Numbered from the stretch's first letter, positions 1 through 8,898 are shown. The stretch is DNA of 54,201 bases from Bacteroidales bacterium UBA3743 (GCA_002371265.1 DFGT01000034.1:1-54201); one strand, 5' to 3'. The notes: generated by a model not told the origin, from the letters alone. Made by a program: numbers and translations.

Positions 1-390
1 AGATTTCCGTCCTGCGCAAGCGTTTTGACAATTATTTTTAAGAAATGTTCGTAAGACGCTGATTTTGCGTCAGGTAAATTTTAACAATTTTTAACCGTAG
101 AGATGCCTCATCACGGCATATTCGGCATACGCACGTGAAATTTATTTTTTAGAATACATGATATAGGTGAAATCTTATGGGAAATCATATCATATGCATT
201 ATGATTTACGAATTAAATCCTCCCATCAATGTGAAATCATAAACGAAAATGCGAAACAAATCGGTCCTCGGCATATCATATAACCCCTAAATACGGGGTA
301 ATGGATGAAATCCGTCTTCATATTTTTCATACCGATATGTAACGCCTGACGGCGTAATTGGAGGATTCATCATCTCTGTTGAAATTACGT
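1..390. other. Non-coding stretch, no gene seen
   Basis: AT-rich DNA at the left edge. I see no convincing reading frame, RNA gene or promoter pair in it. The left neighbour lies outside the window, so the first bases could belong to its flank. Confidence 0.5.
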
Positions 391-640
391 CCGATGGATA
401 ATATCCCAACAATTACGAATTATGCATTATGAATTTCGCATTGTTCATGACACGCACGTCCGTGCGTCTCTACGAGAGGGTTGGATTCACCAGATGCATG
501 GATTTTCCCAACATTTACGAATTATGCATTATGCATTATGAATTAACCGGACGACCACAAGGGTTCGCCCCTACGGGCAAATTCAATTCCTCAGATGGAC
601 TTTTCCAACAATTATGAATTACGAATTATGCATTATGAAT
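391..640. repeat. Three copies of a ~45-50 bp intergenic repeat
   Basis: Copies lie at about 391-434, 491-544 and 592-640. Each runs from a GATG-containing start through CCAACA to ACGAATTATGCATTATG and AATT; the middle copy has an extra GCATTAT and the third an extra ATGAATT. Between them sit two short hairpins: ACGCACG/CGTGCGT (452-467, 2-nt loop) and GCCC/GGGC (568-579). The third copy runs into the 3' end of nnr and supplies its last codons and stop. The frame open across 429-617 is made of these repeats and is not taken as a gene. Confidence 0.75.
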
Positions 641-2166
641 TCTATTATATCCGACGCGATGATTGAGGATTCTCCTCGTTTGGTGGCAGCGGCATCTCCT
701 GCCATTCCGTGAAGATAAACGCCTAACTTGGCGGCTTCATATGGAGCGTATCCTTGCGTGAGAAGCGACAAGATGATTCCAGACAAAACGTCGCCTGATC
801 CTGCAGTTGCCATTCCAGAATTTCCTGTCGGATTGAAAAACAATGTGTTGCCATCCGTGATGGTGGTGTAGGCTCCTTTCAACACTATTATAATATTGTG
901 TTTTTTTGCCATTTCCATCTGTTTGTCGATCATCTCCATCCTATTCGCGCATTTTCCGAAAAGTCGCTGGAATTCCGCAGGATGTGGTGTTATAATTGTA
1001 TTCGACGGTAGGGATTCCATCAATTTATTGTCGGCCGCAACAATATTCAACGCATCTGCGTCTAGCAGTAACTTGCCTTCTGATGCGGCACTGACTACCA
1101 TCTTCACAAGTGTTTTGGATCCATCCGTAGTGCCAAGCCCCGGTCCGACAGCCACGGCATCGGTCATCGCAAGAAGCTGGCTAAGTGTGTCGAGAGCATT
1201 CGCGTCGACTGCATCATACGATTTGCATATCGCTTCTGGAAGATAATTGATCAGATATGGTTTGACCTCTTTATGTGTGAAGACGTAGAGCATTCCCAAT
1301 CCACTCCGCATCGCAGCTTTCGATCCCAACATACAAGCTCCGGGCATCTCCCGACTGCCTGCCACAAACAATCCTTTTCCAAATGTGCCCTTATGTCCAT
1401 GCTTAGGACGGCGTTTGATGGTGAAATCAGAAAATTGCAACATATTCCCGACGTCGCCACTACCCTCTTTCATCAATCTCATGTCAAAATCCACCCAATC
1501 CATATCGCCGACATATCGCTCACTCTCCGGCATCAGAGTCGACAATTTCGGATATTGGAGACAAATTGTATGATCGGCTCTGATTATCGAACGTGTCGAA
1601 TCGGCAAGTTCACGATCCTCTCCCATCAGTCCGGAAGGGAGATCGATAGAGACAAGCATAGAATCTTCACGTCGCATTTCATTGACATAATCAACCACTT
1701 GCCCTAAAAAAGAATCCTTCTTCACTACCCTATTTATTCCCGATCCCAGCAATCCATCCACAACACAAAGATTCTCTCTTTTTAAAATAGGATACATTTT
1801 TTCTATCCCGTCGACGGTGGAGATTTCTACTATCTTTATATAATTCTTCACTTTATCATACGCTTGAATGAAGTCGGAGGTCTGGCGGTCGCTCACCTTA
1901 ATATAAAATATGACAATCTCTAAAGGACGTGATGTTTTATGCTCAACACGTAGCATATCAGCCACACAAAGAGCATCTCCACCATTATTTCCACCAGAGG
2001 CAAGAATCGCAACTGTGTGGACATCCGTGGTTGCCAGCAATTCCGTCAACTTGGAATAGAGAGCCGACGAAGCTCGATGCATAAGTTCAAAGGATGTTAT
2101 TCCTTCTATTGCAATCTCTTGTGAGTCAAGAGTTTTAACATTGGAAGCAGAAAAAATTGGTGTCAT
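619..2166 (-). CDS. nnr: Bifunctional NAD(P)H-hydrate epimerase / ADP-dependent NAD(P)H-hydrate dehydratase
   Basis: Repairs NADHX and NADPHX, the hydrated forms of the reduced nicotinamide cofactors, in the cytoplasm. The 515-residue protein has the usual fused layout: an N-terminal YjeF-type epimerase domain (about 1-220, with GGNNGGD at 58-64 and VVDGLLGSG near 135-143) and a C-terminal ribokinase-like dehydratase domain (about 245-510, with GHKGTFGK at 257-264, GPGLG at 341-345, TPHPAEF at 393-399 and AGSGDVLSG at 455-463). Both active-site regions look intact. The length is typical of the fused enzyme. It stands alone on the minus strand. The last residues (MHNS) and the stop are encoded by an intergenic repeat, so the C-terminus may have been altered by insertion of that repeat. 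Identification is firm. Confidence 0.96.
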   Translation of the reverse strand: MTPIFSASNVKTLDSQEIAIEGITSFELMHRASSALYSKLTELLATTDVHTVAILASGGNNGGDALCVADMLRVEHKTSRPLEIVIFYIKVSDRQTSDFIQAYDKVKNYIKIVEISTVDGIEKMYPILKRENLCVVDGLLGSGINRVVKKDSFLGQVVDYVNEMRREDSMLVSIDLPSGLMGEDRELADSTRSIIRADHTICLQYPKLSTLMPESERYVGDMDWVDFDMRLMKEGSGDVGNMLQFSDFTIKRRPKHGHKGTFGKGLFVAGSREMPGACMLGSKAAMRSGLGMLYVFTHKEVKPYLINYLPEAICKSYDAVDANALDTLSQLLAMTDAVAVGPGLGTTDGSKTLVKMVVSAASEGKLLLDADALNIVAADNKLMESLPSNTIITPHPAEFQRLFGKCANRMEMIDKQMEMAKKHNIIIVLKGAYTTITDGNTLFFNPTGNSGMATAGSGDVLSGIILSLLTQGYAPYEAAKLGVYLHGMAGDAAATKRGESSIIASDIIEFIMHNS

Positions 2167-2271
2167 TTTGTCTTTTCAATTTCAAACAAAATTACTGAAT
2201 TTAGATAGTGATGCAAGTAGTTTTTTCATAAAATTCACACATTTCTATAAACCAATTTTCTTCTCACGACA

Positions 2272-2452
2272 CCTGCCACGCAGGAATCGACAAGGAATCA
2301 AACATGGCGTTGACTTCGTCAATACAGGTTCTACAAACCTAACGACACACGCTGGACCTCTCATCCAAGGGTCGTAGACCCTTTATCGCTTGCGACGATA
2401 GCCGATTCCATAATGATTGAGGTCGACAGACCGATATCATTATGATGTCGGT
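2272..2452. repeat. Run of seven small hairpins
   Basis: Part of the 551-bp space between nnr and the barrel gene. Consecutive inverted repeats: CCTGC/GCAGG (2272-2284), TTGAC/GTCAA (2310-2322), AGGTT/AACCT (2326-2340), AAGGGTC/GACCCTT (2367-2383), TATCG/CGATA (2384-2400), GGTC/GACC (2421-2432) and the long palindrome at 2430-2452. Most have 5-7 bp stems and 3-5 nt loops. Just after them a 16-bp direct repeat (GTCGGTTTATT then C or A then GAT) occurs twice, near 2447 and 2471. No coding potential is seen. Confidence 0.6.
2430..2452. promoter_or_regulatory. 23-bp near-perfect palindrome, candidate operator
   Basis: The arms ACCGATATCAT and ATGATGTCGGT flank a central T; ten of the eleven pairs are Watson-Crick and one is T-G. 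It lies about 265 bp upstream of the first gene of the imelysin/haem operon. The core ATCATTATGAT has the size and composition of a dimeric regulator site, and includes ATCATTAT as in Fur sites, but it is not a match to the full Fur consensus. It could equally be an RNA hairpin. Function is inferred only. Confidence 0.4.
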
Positions 2453-2662
2453 TTATTCGATTTTTGGTGTCGGTTTATTAGATTTAGGCATGGCAACATC
2501 ACTCATCCCTATTTTTAGGTAATAATGATTACACACAGATACCCAAAACAGGGTATCACAAAAGCAAAAATGGGATTTTTTTCGGAATTTTCACAAAATC
2601 AAATGCACTCCATACCCATTAATAGGTAAGAGTTAGCGACGACAGTTTACCCATTTTTGCGT

Positions 2663-2695
2663 ATTGCAGTAGTCGTTAACTATAAAGTAATTTTG
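2663..2695 (+). promoter_or_regulatory. Bacteroidetes-type promoter of the imelysin/haem operon
   Basis: A -7 element TAATTTTG (2688-2695) fits TAnnTTTG. ATTG at 2663-2666, 21 bp upstream, can serve as the -33 element. Transcription would start near 2701, leaving a short leader before the ATG at 2718. Confidence 0.6.
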
Positions 2696-2717
2696 CAGCC
2701 GAAAAATTAGACTGAAA

Positions 2718-4013
2718 ATGGCGACACTGAAAAATTTGTTATTCATGACAGCAGTAAGCATGATTGCCGGCACTGCTTCAGCACAATGGAACACAGACAG
2801 TACTGAGTACGACAGCTTCAAACATTACCGAGTAGGTGGATATGGCGAAATGCTTGCCAACTTTAAGGATTACGGCATAAACCGTTTTAATGGCACCAGC
2901 GAAGGCAATAGCAAAGTGAAGAGAAACACAATAAGTATTCCACGTATGGTGCTTGCTGGAGATGTCAAGTTCAACAAAAATTTCTGGTTGGGCATGGAGG
3001 TTGAGTTTGAATACGGAGGAACAGGTCAGGTTTACGAACTGGAAAATACTGAGAATGGAGAATACGAGGTGGAGATGGAGAAAGGTGGAGAAGTCGCCGT
3101 CGAACAATTTCATCTGACTTATCATCTTAACAATCATTTTAATATACGCGCAGGACACATGGTGGTCCCTGTAGGATTGACTAATTCACATCACGAACCA
3201 ATCAACTTTTTCGGAACTGTGCGTCCAGAAGGAGAGACGACGATGTTGCCAAGCACATGGCATGAGACTGGATTGCAGGTGTTCGGACAGTTTGGGCACA
3301 AATGGGCAAGTTTCCAATATCAGGCAATGGTGATCACAGGGCTGAATGCCAACGGATTCAACAGAAACAGTTGGGCAGGAAAAGCAAACCAAGGAATGTT
3401 TGAAGGAGACAACTTCACTTGTCCGGCATACGCGGGTCGATTGGAATATACAGGTATCCCTGGATTAAGGTTGGGAGCTTCACTTTATTATTGTGACAAT
3501 GTGGCTGACAACAGCGACAAGCCCAACACATACAATTTCGAGGCTCCTGTCACAATCTGGAATGTGGATTTGAAGTACCGTAACAAATGGATAGAGACTC
3601 GAGCAAACATATTGCAGGGAAATTTAGGCAACAGTGATTTGCTAAGTGCAAAGAATGCTATGCTAAGCAACAAATCGCCATACAGCCGTACTGCACCAAT
3701 CGCCAGCAAGGCTGTTGATTATGGAGTCGAGTTTGGATTTAGAATGAAACCTTTATTCAGAAACAACAAGAATCTTGACTTCACTCCATTTGTGAGATAC
3801 GAATACTACAACACACAAAAAGAGGTGAAAAATGCGGTGGCCGACGACAGATTGGAAACATCAATGTGGACTGTGGGCCTCAACTATAAACCGCTGCCAT
3901 ATCTCGTGCTCAAAGCTGATTACACCAGCCGAACAATCGGAGACGGCAAATACAACGACGAAAATGAGTTTGCAATCGGCATAGCATTCGTCAACTGGTT
4001 TTCCAAGAAATAA
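2718..4013 (+). CDS. Outer-membrane beta-barrel (porin-like), first gene of the imelysin operon
   Basis: A 431-residue protein with an N-terminal signal peptide (about 1-22, ending ...AGTASA before QW) followed by alternating aromatic and polar strands such as FWLGMEVEFEYGG, FNIRAGHMVVPVG and LVLKADYTSRTIG, as expected of an outer-membrane barrel. The pattern resembles the phosphate-selective porin (OprO/OprP-like) superfamily. A nearby homologue in type, though not close in sequence, is encoded at 6816-8078. It is followed after 19 bp by the imelysin lipoprotein. Inference: it could form a channel or anchoring partner for the exported imelysin and haem proteins. The substrate cannot be read from the sequence. 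Confidence 0.8.
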   Translation: MATLKNLLFMTAVSMIAGTASAQWNTDSTEYDSFKHYRVGGYGEMLANFKDYGINRFNGTSEGNSKVKRNTISIPRMVLAGDVKFNKNFWLGMEVEFEYGGTGQVYELENTENGEYEVEMEKGGEVAVEQFHLTYHLNNHFNIRAGHMVVPVGLTNSHHEPINFFGTVRPEGETTMLPSTWHETGLQVFGQFGHKWASFQYQAMVITGLNANGFNRNSWAGKANQGMFEGDNFTCPAYAGRLEYTGIPGLRLGASLYYCDNVADNSDKPNTYNFEAPVTIWNVDLKYRNKWIETRANILQGNLGNSDLLSAKNAMLSNKSPYSRTAPIASKAVDYGVEFGFRMKPLFRNNKNLDFTPFVRYEYYNTQKEVKNAVADDRLETSMWTVGLNYKPLPYLVLKADYTSRTIGDGKYNDENEFAIGIAFVNWFSKK

Positions 4014-4032
4014 AAAATAAAATTAATGTAAT

Positions 4033-5199
4033 ATGAAAAGAAACCTACTAATTAGTGTTGCTGTCTTGGCAACAATGTTTTTGGGATCATGTAAAGATGA
4101 TGATCCAGAATCAAACTCGATTCCAGAAGGAACAGCTGACGCACAGATCAACGAGGATCGCACATTAGTCACATCGGAGAATGTCACAAACTGGACTCAA
4201 TATGCAGTGCAGGTTGCAAATCTATTGACCAAAGATGCGACGACTTTGAAGAACGCATGGGTGGACGATTATAAAGGATTGGGATCATACGCTGAACAAT
4301 TCAAGAATCCAGGTGCTGGCAAAGACTACACAAGCTACGTAGGATGCGCTCAACAGATCATCGAGGGATGCGCAGATATCGCCAACGAAGTCGGAACAGC
4401 AAAAATCGGAGAGCCACGTGACCTATGGGAGTCGGGCAAATACACTGAGGCGGTATACGCTGTAGAGAGTTGGTACAGCTACCATTCAATAGATGACTAC
4501 AGCAACAACATCTTGTCGATCCGCAATGCATTCAACGGAACAACAGACGGCAAGGAAGCGTCGTCAAGCATCGCGTCTTACTTGAAAGCAAAAAACAATG
4601 CTTTGTATGAGCAGACTAAAAAAGAGATCAATGCGGCATACAATGCTATCAAGGGCATGGCGTCGCCATTCCGCAGCCATATCGGAAACAGCAGCGTCAC
4701 AGAAGCACAGAAAGCATGCGCGACATTGGAAGCAACACTAACGAACAGTGTTAAGCCAGCGTTGTTGAATGCTACAGAAAGTGAGTTGGAGCCAATCATC
4801 AAGAATTATGTAGACGTTGTTGTGGTGCCAACATACGAATTGTTGGTGACAAGAAACGTGGCTCTTAACACTGCAGTCCGTAATCTTGCTAACAATCCAA
4901 GCACAGCAACATTTGAGTTGGCAGCCAACGCATGGATGCAGGCTCGTGAGCCATGGGAGATGAGCGAGGCATTCCTTTTCGGACCAGTGGCGGATCTTGG
5001 TCTTGATCCTAACATGGATTCATGGCCTTTGGATGCCGCAGCGTTGAAGAACATTCTTAGCAATGGCAATTTCCAGGAATTGGAATGGGAAGGCGAGTTC
5101 GACGAGGAAGACGAGACAATTAGTGCAGCACAAAACGTTCGTGGTTTTCATACCCTTGAGTTCCTATTGTTCTACATGGGAGAACCAAGAACATATTAA
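4033..5199 (+). CDS. Imelysin-family lipoprotein, circularly permuted form
   Basis: A 388-residue lipoprotein (lipobox FLGSC, Cys20, then an acidic KDDD tract). The imelysin signature GxHxxE is present as GFHTLE at 371-376, but at the extreme C-terminus. The segment with WEMSEAFLFGP and the WPLD motif (about 308-334), usually in the first half, precedes it, while the block that normally comes last (VESWYSYHSIDDYSNNI, about 144-160) is near the N-terminus. This is the circularly permuted topology described for a Bacteroides imelysin-like structure. Family knowledge: imelysin-like proteins are linked to bacterial iron uptake and are probably not peptidases despite the old M75 label. The adjacent haem protein supports an iron role. 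No sign of truncation: GxHxxE is followed by a short conserved-looking tail. Confidence 0.9.
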   Translation: MKRNLLISVAVLATMFLGSCKDDDPESNSIPEGTADAQINEDRTLVTSENVTNWTQYAVQVANLLTKDATTLKNAWVDDYKGLGSYAEQFKNPGAGKDYTSYVGCAQQIIEGCADIANEVGTAKIGEPRDLWESGKYTEAVYAVESWYSYHSIDDYSNNILSIRNAFNGTTDGKEASSSIASYLKAKNNALYEQTKKEINAAYNAIKGMASPFRSHIGNSSVTEAQKACATLEATLTNSVKPALLNATESELEPIIKNYVDVVVVPTYELLVTRNVALNTAVRNLANNPSTATFELAANAWMQAREPWEMSEAFLFGPVADLGLDPNMDSWPLDAAALKNILSNGNFQELEWEGEFDEEDETISAAQNVRGFHTLEFLLFYMGEPRTY

Positions 5200-5220
5200 T
5201 TTTAGTTAATAAATCACACT

Positions 5221-5252
5221 ATTCCCTTGTCCCTTTTTTAGGGGCAAGGAAT
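5221..5252 (+). other. Intercistronic stem-loop
   Basis: ATTCCCTTGTCCC pairs with GGGGCAAGGAAT across a TTTTTTA loop, with one bulge and one mismatch. There is no U-tract after the stem, so it is more likely an mRNA-processing or stability hairpin between the imelysin and di-haem genes than a terminator. Confidence 0.55.
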
Positions 5253-5292
5253 ATGTGTATATATACGACAAGCAAAACAAAACAACAAGCAA

Positions 5293-6819
5293 ATGATTGC
5301 TAATATCTCAAAAAGCAAATATTTCCTAATTACAGCTTTGACTCCCCTACTTCTTGGATGTGACGAAGAATTATTGGACGACATTGACAAGATTGATGTG
5401 CCAGAAGGATATATGCTGTCGGCTGGAATCAGCACAGTGTTCAACAATTCAAGTTTCGCGTACGACCAAGATGCTCCATGGGTTGCAGAGAATGTTGCCA
5501 ATCGCAAACGATTCACACATGGAGACAAGCTATACGATGACGCGTTGACTCAATCCACTGGATTAGGACCCGTATATGCAGGATACTCATGTGGATCATG
5601 TCACAGAAACGCCGGACGAACAAAGCCTGCTTTGTGGACTCAAATCAGCCAAGACGCAGATGGGACACCTGTGTATGGAAGCGGAGAATATGGTTTTTCC
5701 AGCATGTTGGTGTATGTGGCGAGAAAAAACGGTCAGTTTTTCCAAAACTACGGACGAGTGCTTCACGACCAAAGCATCTATGGAATACAAGCGGAAGGAA
5801 AACTGCAATGTCGCTGGCACTACGAAGATTTTGAATTTCCAGACGGAGAAAAGTATCAACTGGCACGACCCGAATATACAATCACCGAATGGTATGCCAA
5901 ATATGGGGACACTGACGATCCGATCGACCCCAACGAATTGTTCTGCAGTGTGAGAATTCCGCTAAGACATGTGGGAATGGGACAGATGATGGCTATCGAC
6001 AGAGAAGAGATCAAACGTCTTGCGGCACAAAGCAATTATCCTGAATACGGAATCAGCGGAAGATGTAATTACGTGACAGAACGTGGAGTGTACGACATTG
6101 GTCTGTCTGGCAACAAGGCTCAGCATCAGGATCTTACCGTCGAACTTGGATTTTCAAGCGACATGGGAGCCACTAACAGCCGTTATCCAGAGGAAATTTG
6201 CGAAGGTCAGTCGCAGATGAATGAAGGAAGCATGATGGGACTCACATACGACCGTCTTGACGTCTCAACTCAAGACATGGAGGATGTGGACTATTATATG
6301 CACGGACTCGGTGTGCCTGCTCGCAGATTGGGAAGCACAACCAAGATGGTGGAATATCAAGGGCATAAAATCACAGAACGAGATTATCTTGCCATTGGCG
6401 AAAAAAACTTTTTCACTGCAAAATGCCAGCTATGTCATGTCACCACACTGCACACACGTCCACGTGGGGCTAAACTTCTATCAGGCACAGAGTTGCCTTG
6501 GCTAGGAGGTCAGACAATCCATCCTTACAGCGATTATCTTCTGCACGACATGGGAAGCGAAATCATGGGTGTGGGCCTCAACGACAACTATCGCAGCGGA
6601 CTGGCGATGGGCAACGAGTGGCGCACGACTCCGCTATGGGGTATCGGACTTCAATCTCTTGTCAACAGCCACACATATTTTCTACACGACGGACGAGCCC
6701 GCAACCTGCAGGAGGCAATCATGTGGCACGGAGGAGAGGGATATACCTCCCGTCAAATTTTTTCTAATATGAACAAAGAAGATCGTTTAGCATTAATAAA
6801 ATTTTTGGAATCATTATGA
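5293..6819 (+). CDS. Di-haem oxidoreductase (DUF1111/thiol oxidoreductase type) lipoprotein
   Basis: A 508-residue lipoprotein (lipobox LLLGC, Cys23) with two c-type haem sites, CGSCH at 100-104 and CQLCH at 378-382. Family motifs are clear: YSDYLLHDMG near 412-421, EWRTTPLWGIG near 442-452 and FLHDGRARNLQEAI near 463-476. Proteins of this family carry out periplasmic electron transfer, and in several bacteria their genes sit beside imelysin genes in iron-regulated clusters. Here it follows an imelysin gene and overlaps the next barrel gene by 4 bp (ATGA), which supports cotranscription. The redox partner and substrate are unknown. 'Thiol oxidoreductase' is a historical label and not supported by anything in this sequence. 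Confidence 0.9.
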   Translation: MIANISKSKYFLITALTPLLLGCDEELLDDIDKIDVPEGYMLSAGISTVFNNSSFAYDQDAPWVAENVANRKRFTHGDKLYDDALTQSTGLGPVYAGYSCGSCHRNAGRTKPALWTQISQDADGTPVYGSGEYGFSSMLVYVARKNGQFFQNYGRVLHDQSIYGIQAEGKLQCRWHYEDFEFPDGEKYQLARPEYTITEWYAKYGDTDDPIDPNELFCSVRIPLRHVGMGQMMAIDREEIKRLAAQSNYPEYGISGRCNYVTERGVYDIGLSGNKAQHQDLTVELGFSSDMGATNSRYPEEICEGQSQMNEGSMMGLTYDRLDVSTQDMEDVDYYMHGLGVPARRLGSTTKMVEYQGHKITERDYLAIGEKNFFTAKCQLCHVTTLHTRPRGAKLLSGTELPWLGGQTIHPYSDYLLHDMGSEIMGVGLNDNYRSGLAMGNEWRTTPLWGIGLQSLVNSHTYFLHDGRARNLQEAIMWHGGEGYTSRQIFSNMNKEDRLALIKFLESL

Positions 6820-8078
6820 GAAATATATTCATAGCCATGATGCTTTGCTGTTCGGCATCAACAATGGCTCAAAGCAACATCGAATTCGAAAAAGCGAACG
6901 GAAATTCAGTCAGCGACAGCATCGACATGGAAAACGGAGTCATTGGCATTGCTGACAACCGTGGATTCACACTAAAAAGCAAAAATGACAATTTTATATT
7001 CAAGCCATACCTGTTCTTGCAGACGCAAGGTCGATTCAACTGGTATGACAGCGAGGGATTAGACAAAGCGTACAATCAAGACAATGTAGCGAACAGTGGT
7101 TTCGCTATGCCATACGCCATTTTAGGTTTTACAGGAACAACCTTTGGCCGAGTGGATTATAATCTATGTATCAATGCATCCGCATCGGGTGGAAATATTT
7201 TGCAGCAAGGATGGGTAGACGCGAAGATCTGCAACGCCGCAAGATTTCGCGTAGGTAAGTTCAAGACTCCATTCTTCAGCGCGGTACAGACGACCCTTGG
7301 CGAGGCATTGTTTCCAATTCTTCCAGTCTCACTGACATCTACAGTGATCATGCCATACAGCCTTAATTCAGTATGGCCTACAATAGGCACAGGGTTTGAT
7401 ATCGGAGTGGAGTTTCATGGAACTGCCAAATTAAAGACAGAAGGATTGATGCATTATGAAATCGGTTTGTGGAACGGGACAGGAAGCGGAGTGAACACTG
7501 CGACAAAAACGCTGTCGGACGACCACAAGATCCCATCACTTCTGTATGCTGGACGACTAACATTCATGCCGTGGGGAAAGATGCCGAAGACACATGGAAA
7601 CAACCGTATGCTTAATGTACGACGCATGGAATTTGGAGTGAGTGCGGGCATCAATGTCGAGAGTGAGAGTGAAAGCACAAACGACACTCGTCTTGGAGGA
7701 GAGTTCTCAATGCTCTACAACCGTTTGTTTATTGGCATTGAAGGCTATTGGATGCACGTGTCGTTTACAGAACGCCAGAAGATAGATGAGTTGCTAAACT
7801 ACTGGGGTGGATATGCACAAATCGGCTTCTTCTTCAGCAATTCCGTCCAAGGAGGTCTTCGTTGGGATATCATGGACAGAAACGGATCAAGCAAAGATGG
7901 ATTCCTCAACACACCAGGAGCCGTATTAAACTACTACATCAACAAATACAACCTCAAACTTACAGGCATGTACCAATACACTGGACGTTGGGGCCACGAA
8001 ACTCAGCTTGACCGAGACAACGACGATCTTGGCATTGCCACTCACGGAGCGACACTACAGCTACAGTATAGTTTCTAA
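6816..8078 (+). CDS. Outer-membrane beta-barrel (porin O/P-like), second of the operon
   Basis: A 420-residue exported protein: signal peptide about 1-18 (ends STMA before QSN), then barrel-like strands ending in LQLQYSF, a C-terminal aromatic residue as in many outer-membrane barrels. The segment FRVGKFKTPFFSAVQTTLGEALFPILP resembles phosphate-selective porin family sequences. Its ATG overlaps the stop of the di-haem gene. The mono-haem lipoprotein follows 41 bp later. Having two barrels in one haem/imelysin operon suggests a surface or periplasmic complex, but which soluble partner belongs with which barrel is not visible. Confidence 0.8.
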   Translation: MRNIFIAMMLCCSASTMAQSNIEFEKANGNSVSDSIDMENGVIGIADNRGFTLKSKNDNFIFKPYLFLQTQGRFNWYDSEGLDKAYNQDNVANSGFAMPYAILGFTGTTFGRVDYNLCINASASGGNILQQGWVDAKICNAARFRVGKFKTPFFSAVQTTLGEALFPILPVSLTSTVIMPYSLNSVWPTIGTGFDIGVEFHGTAKLKTEGLMHYEIGLWNGTGSGVNTATKTLSDDHKIPSLLYAGRLTFMPWGKMPKTHGNNRMLNVRRMEFGVSAGINVESESESTNDTRLGGEFSMLYNRLFIGIEGYWMHVSFTERQKIDELLNYWGGYAQIGFFFSNSVQGGLRWDIMDRNGSSKDGFLNTPGAVLNYYINKYNLKLTGMYQYTGRWGHETQLDRDNDDLGIATHGATLQLQYSF

Positions 8079-8119
8079 TTCCGTCGCACAATCAATTAAT
8101 TATTTTGAATACTATCACG

Positions 8120-8872
8120 ATGGTTAATATAAAAAAATGGGAAACATTCCTGATTTCAGCAATCTCCCTATTGCAGACAGGATGTGATTCCGGCAATATA
8201 GACGACGAGGATATTTTGATCCAAAACAGTGGAAAGACAGTGAAGGTCACTGCGACAATCAGAGGCATTGGGCAATTGAGCGACACTTATACTGTTGCTG
8301 TCGCCGCATTCTCGGACGACAAAAAATATGCCACCACACAACGCGCGATACCAGAAAACACTGCAGACGGGCAACATATCAGCGTCACACTCGACAATCT
8401 TTCAAGCGAAATTTCCACCGTCGAACTTGCGCTCACTAACAAATTGAGGAAACGTATCCTCACACTTGCCAGCATCGACCTTAACGACTTTGAGTCGGGC
8501 GGAGACACTATACGCATGGATCTAGGCTCACTTTCCGTAGATATGTTTGGATGCATTCAGCAAGGCATATTTAATGTGTCGTGCATTCAGTGTCACGGAG
8601 CAAATGGAAGATCAGCTGGAAATTTGAATCTCACAGATGGGAATCCGCCGACGAATCTGGTGGACGTTGACGCTCAGTCGAGTGTGGCAGGACAAGGCTA
8701 TAAGCGTATTGTGAGCGGCACTCCAGAAGAGAGCCTTATGTTCAAGATTCTGAATCCGGGAGGAGAAAACATACTGCACTACAATCACACAGAAGTTTTG
8801 TCGTCACAGTTCAAAAACAATCTGGCAGAAGTCAAGACGCTGTTGCGCGACTGGATAGAAAATCTTCAATAA
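8120..8872 (+). CDS. Mono-haem c-type cytochrome lipoprotein
   Basis: I start this gene at the ATG at 8120; a TTG five codons upstream is in frame but would lengthen the n-region without need. The 250-residue product has a lipobox (LQTGC, Cys22), a roughly 110-residue domain of unknown fold rich in beta strands, and a C-terminal segment with one haem site, CIQCH at 155-159, followed by GANGRSAGNLNL, a cytochrome-c-like pattern. Candidate distal Met ligands include SLMFKIL near 205-211, but this is uncertain. It ends the operon. Probably an electron carrier or structural partner of the di-haem protein; it could also be a surface lipoprotein. Confidence 0.8.
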   Translation: MVNIKKWETFLISAISLLQTGCDSGNIDDEDILIQNSGKTVKVTATIRGIGQLSDTYTVAVAAFSDDKKYATTQRAIPENTADGQHISVTLDNLSSEISTVELALTNKLRKRILTLASIDLNDFESGGDTIRMDLGSLSVDMFGCIQQGIFNVSCIQCHGANGRSAGNLNLTDGNPPTNLVDVDAQSSVAGQGYKRIVSGTPEESLMFKILNPGGENILHYNHTEVLSSQFKNNLAEVKTLLRDWIENLQ

Positions 8873-8898
8873 ACAACGGAAAACACTCATTTTTTGGT

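Noticed and set aside
429..617. 62-residue frame at the left end
   Set aside because: It is composed of the intergenic repeats and hairpins and shows no protein-like features.
2518..2536. Fur-box-like GGTAATAATGATTA upstream of the haem operon
   Set aside because: It matches only the first two of three Fur hexamers and lacks symmetry, so it was not listed as a site.
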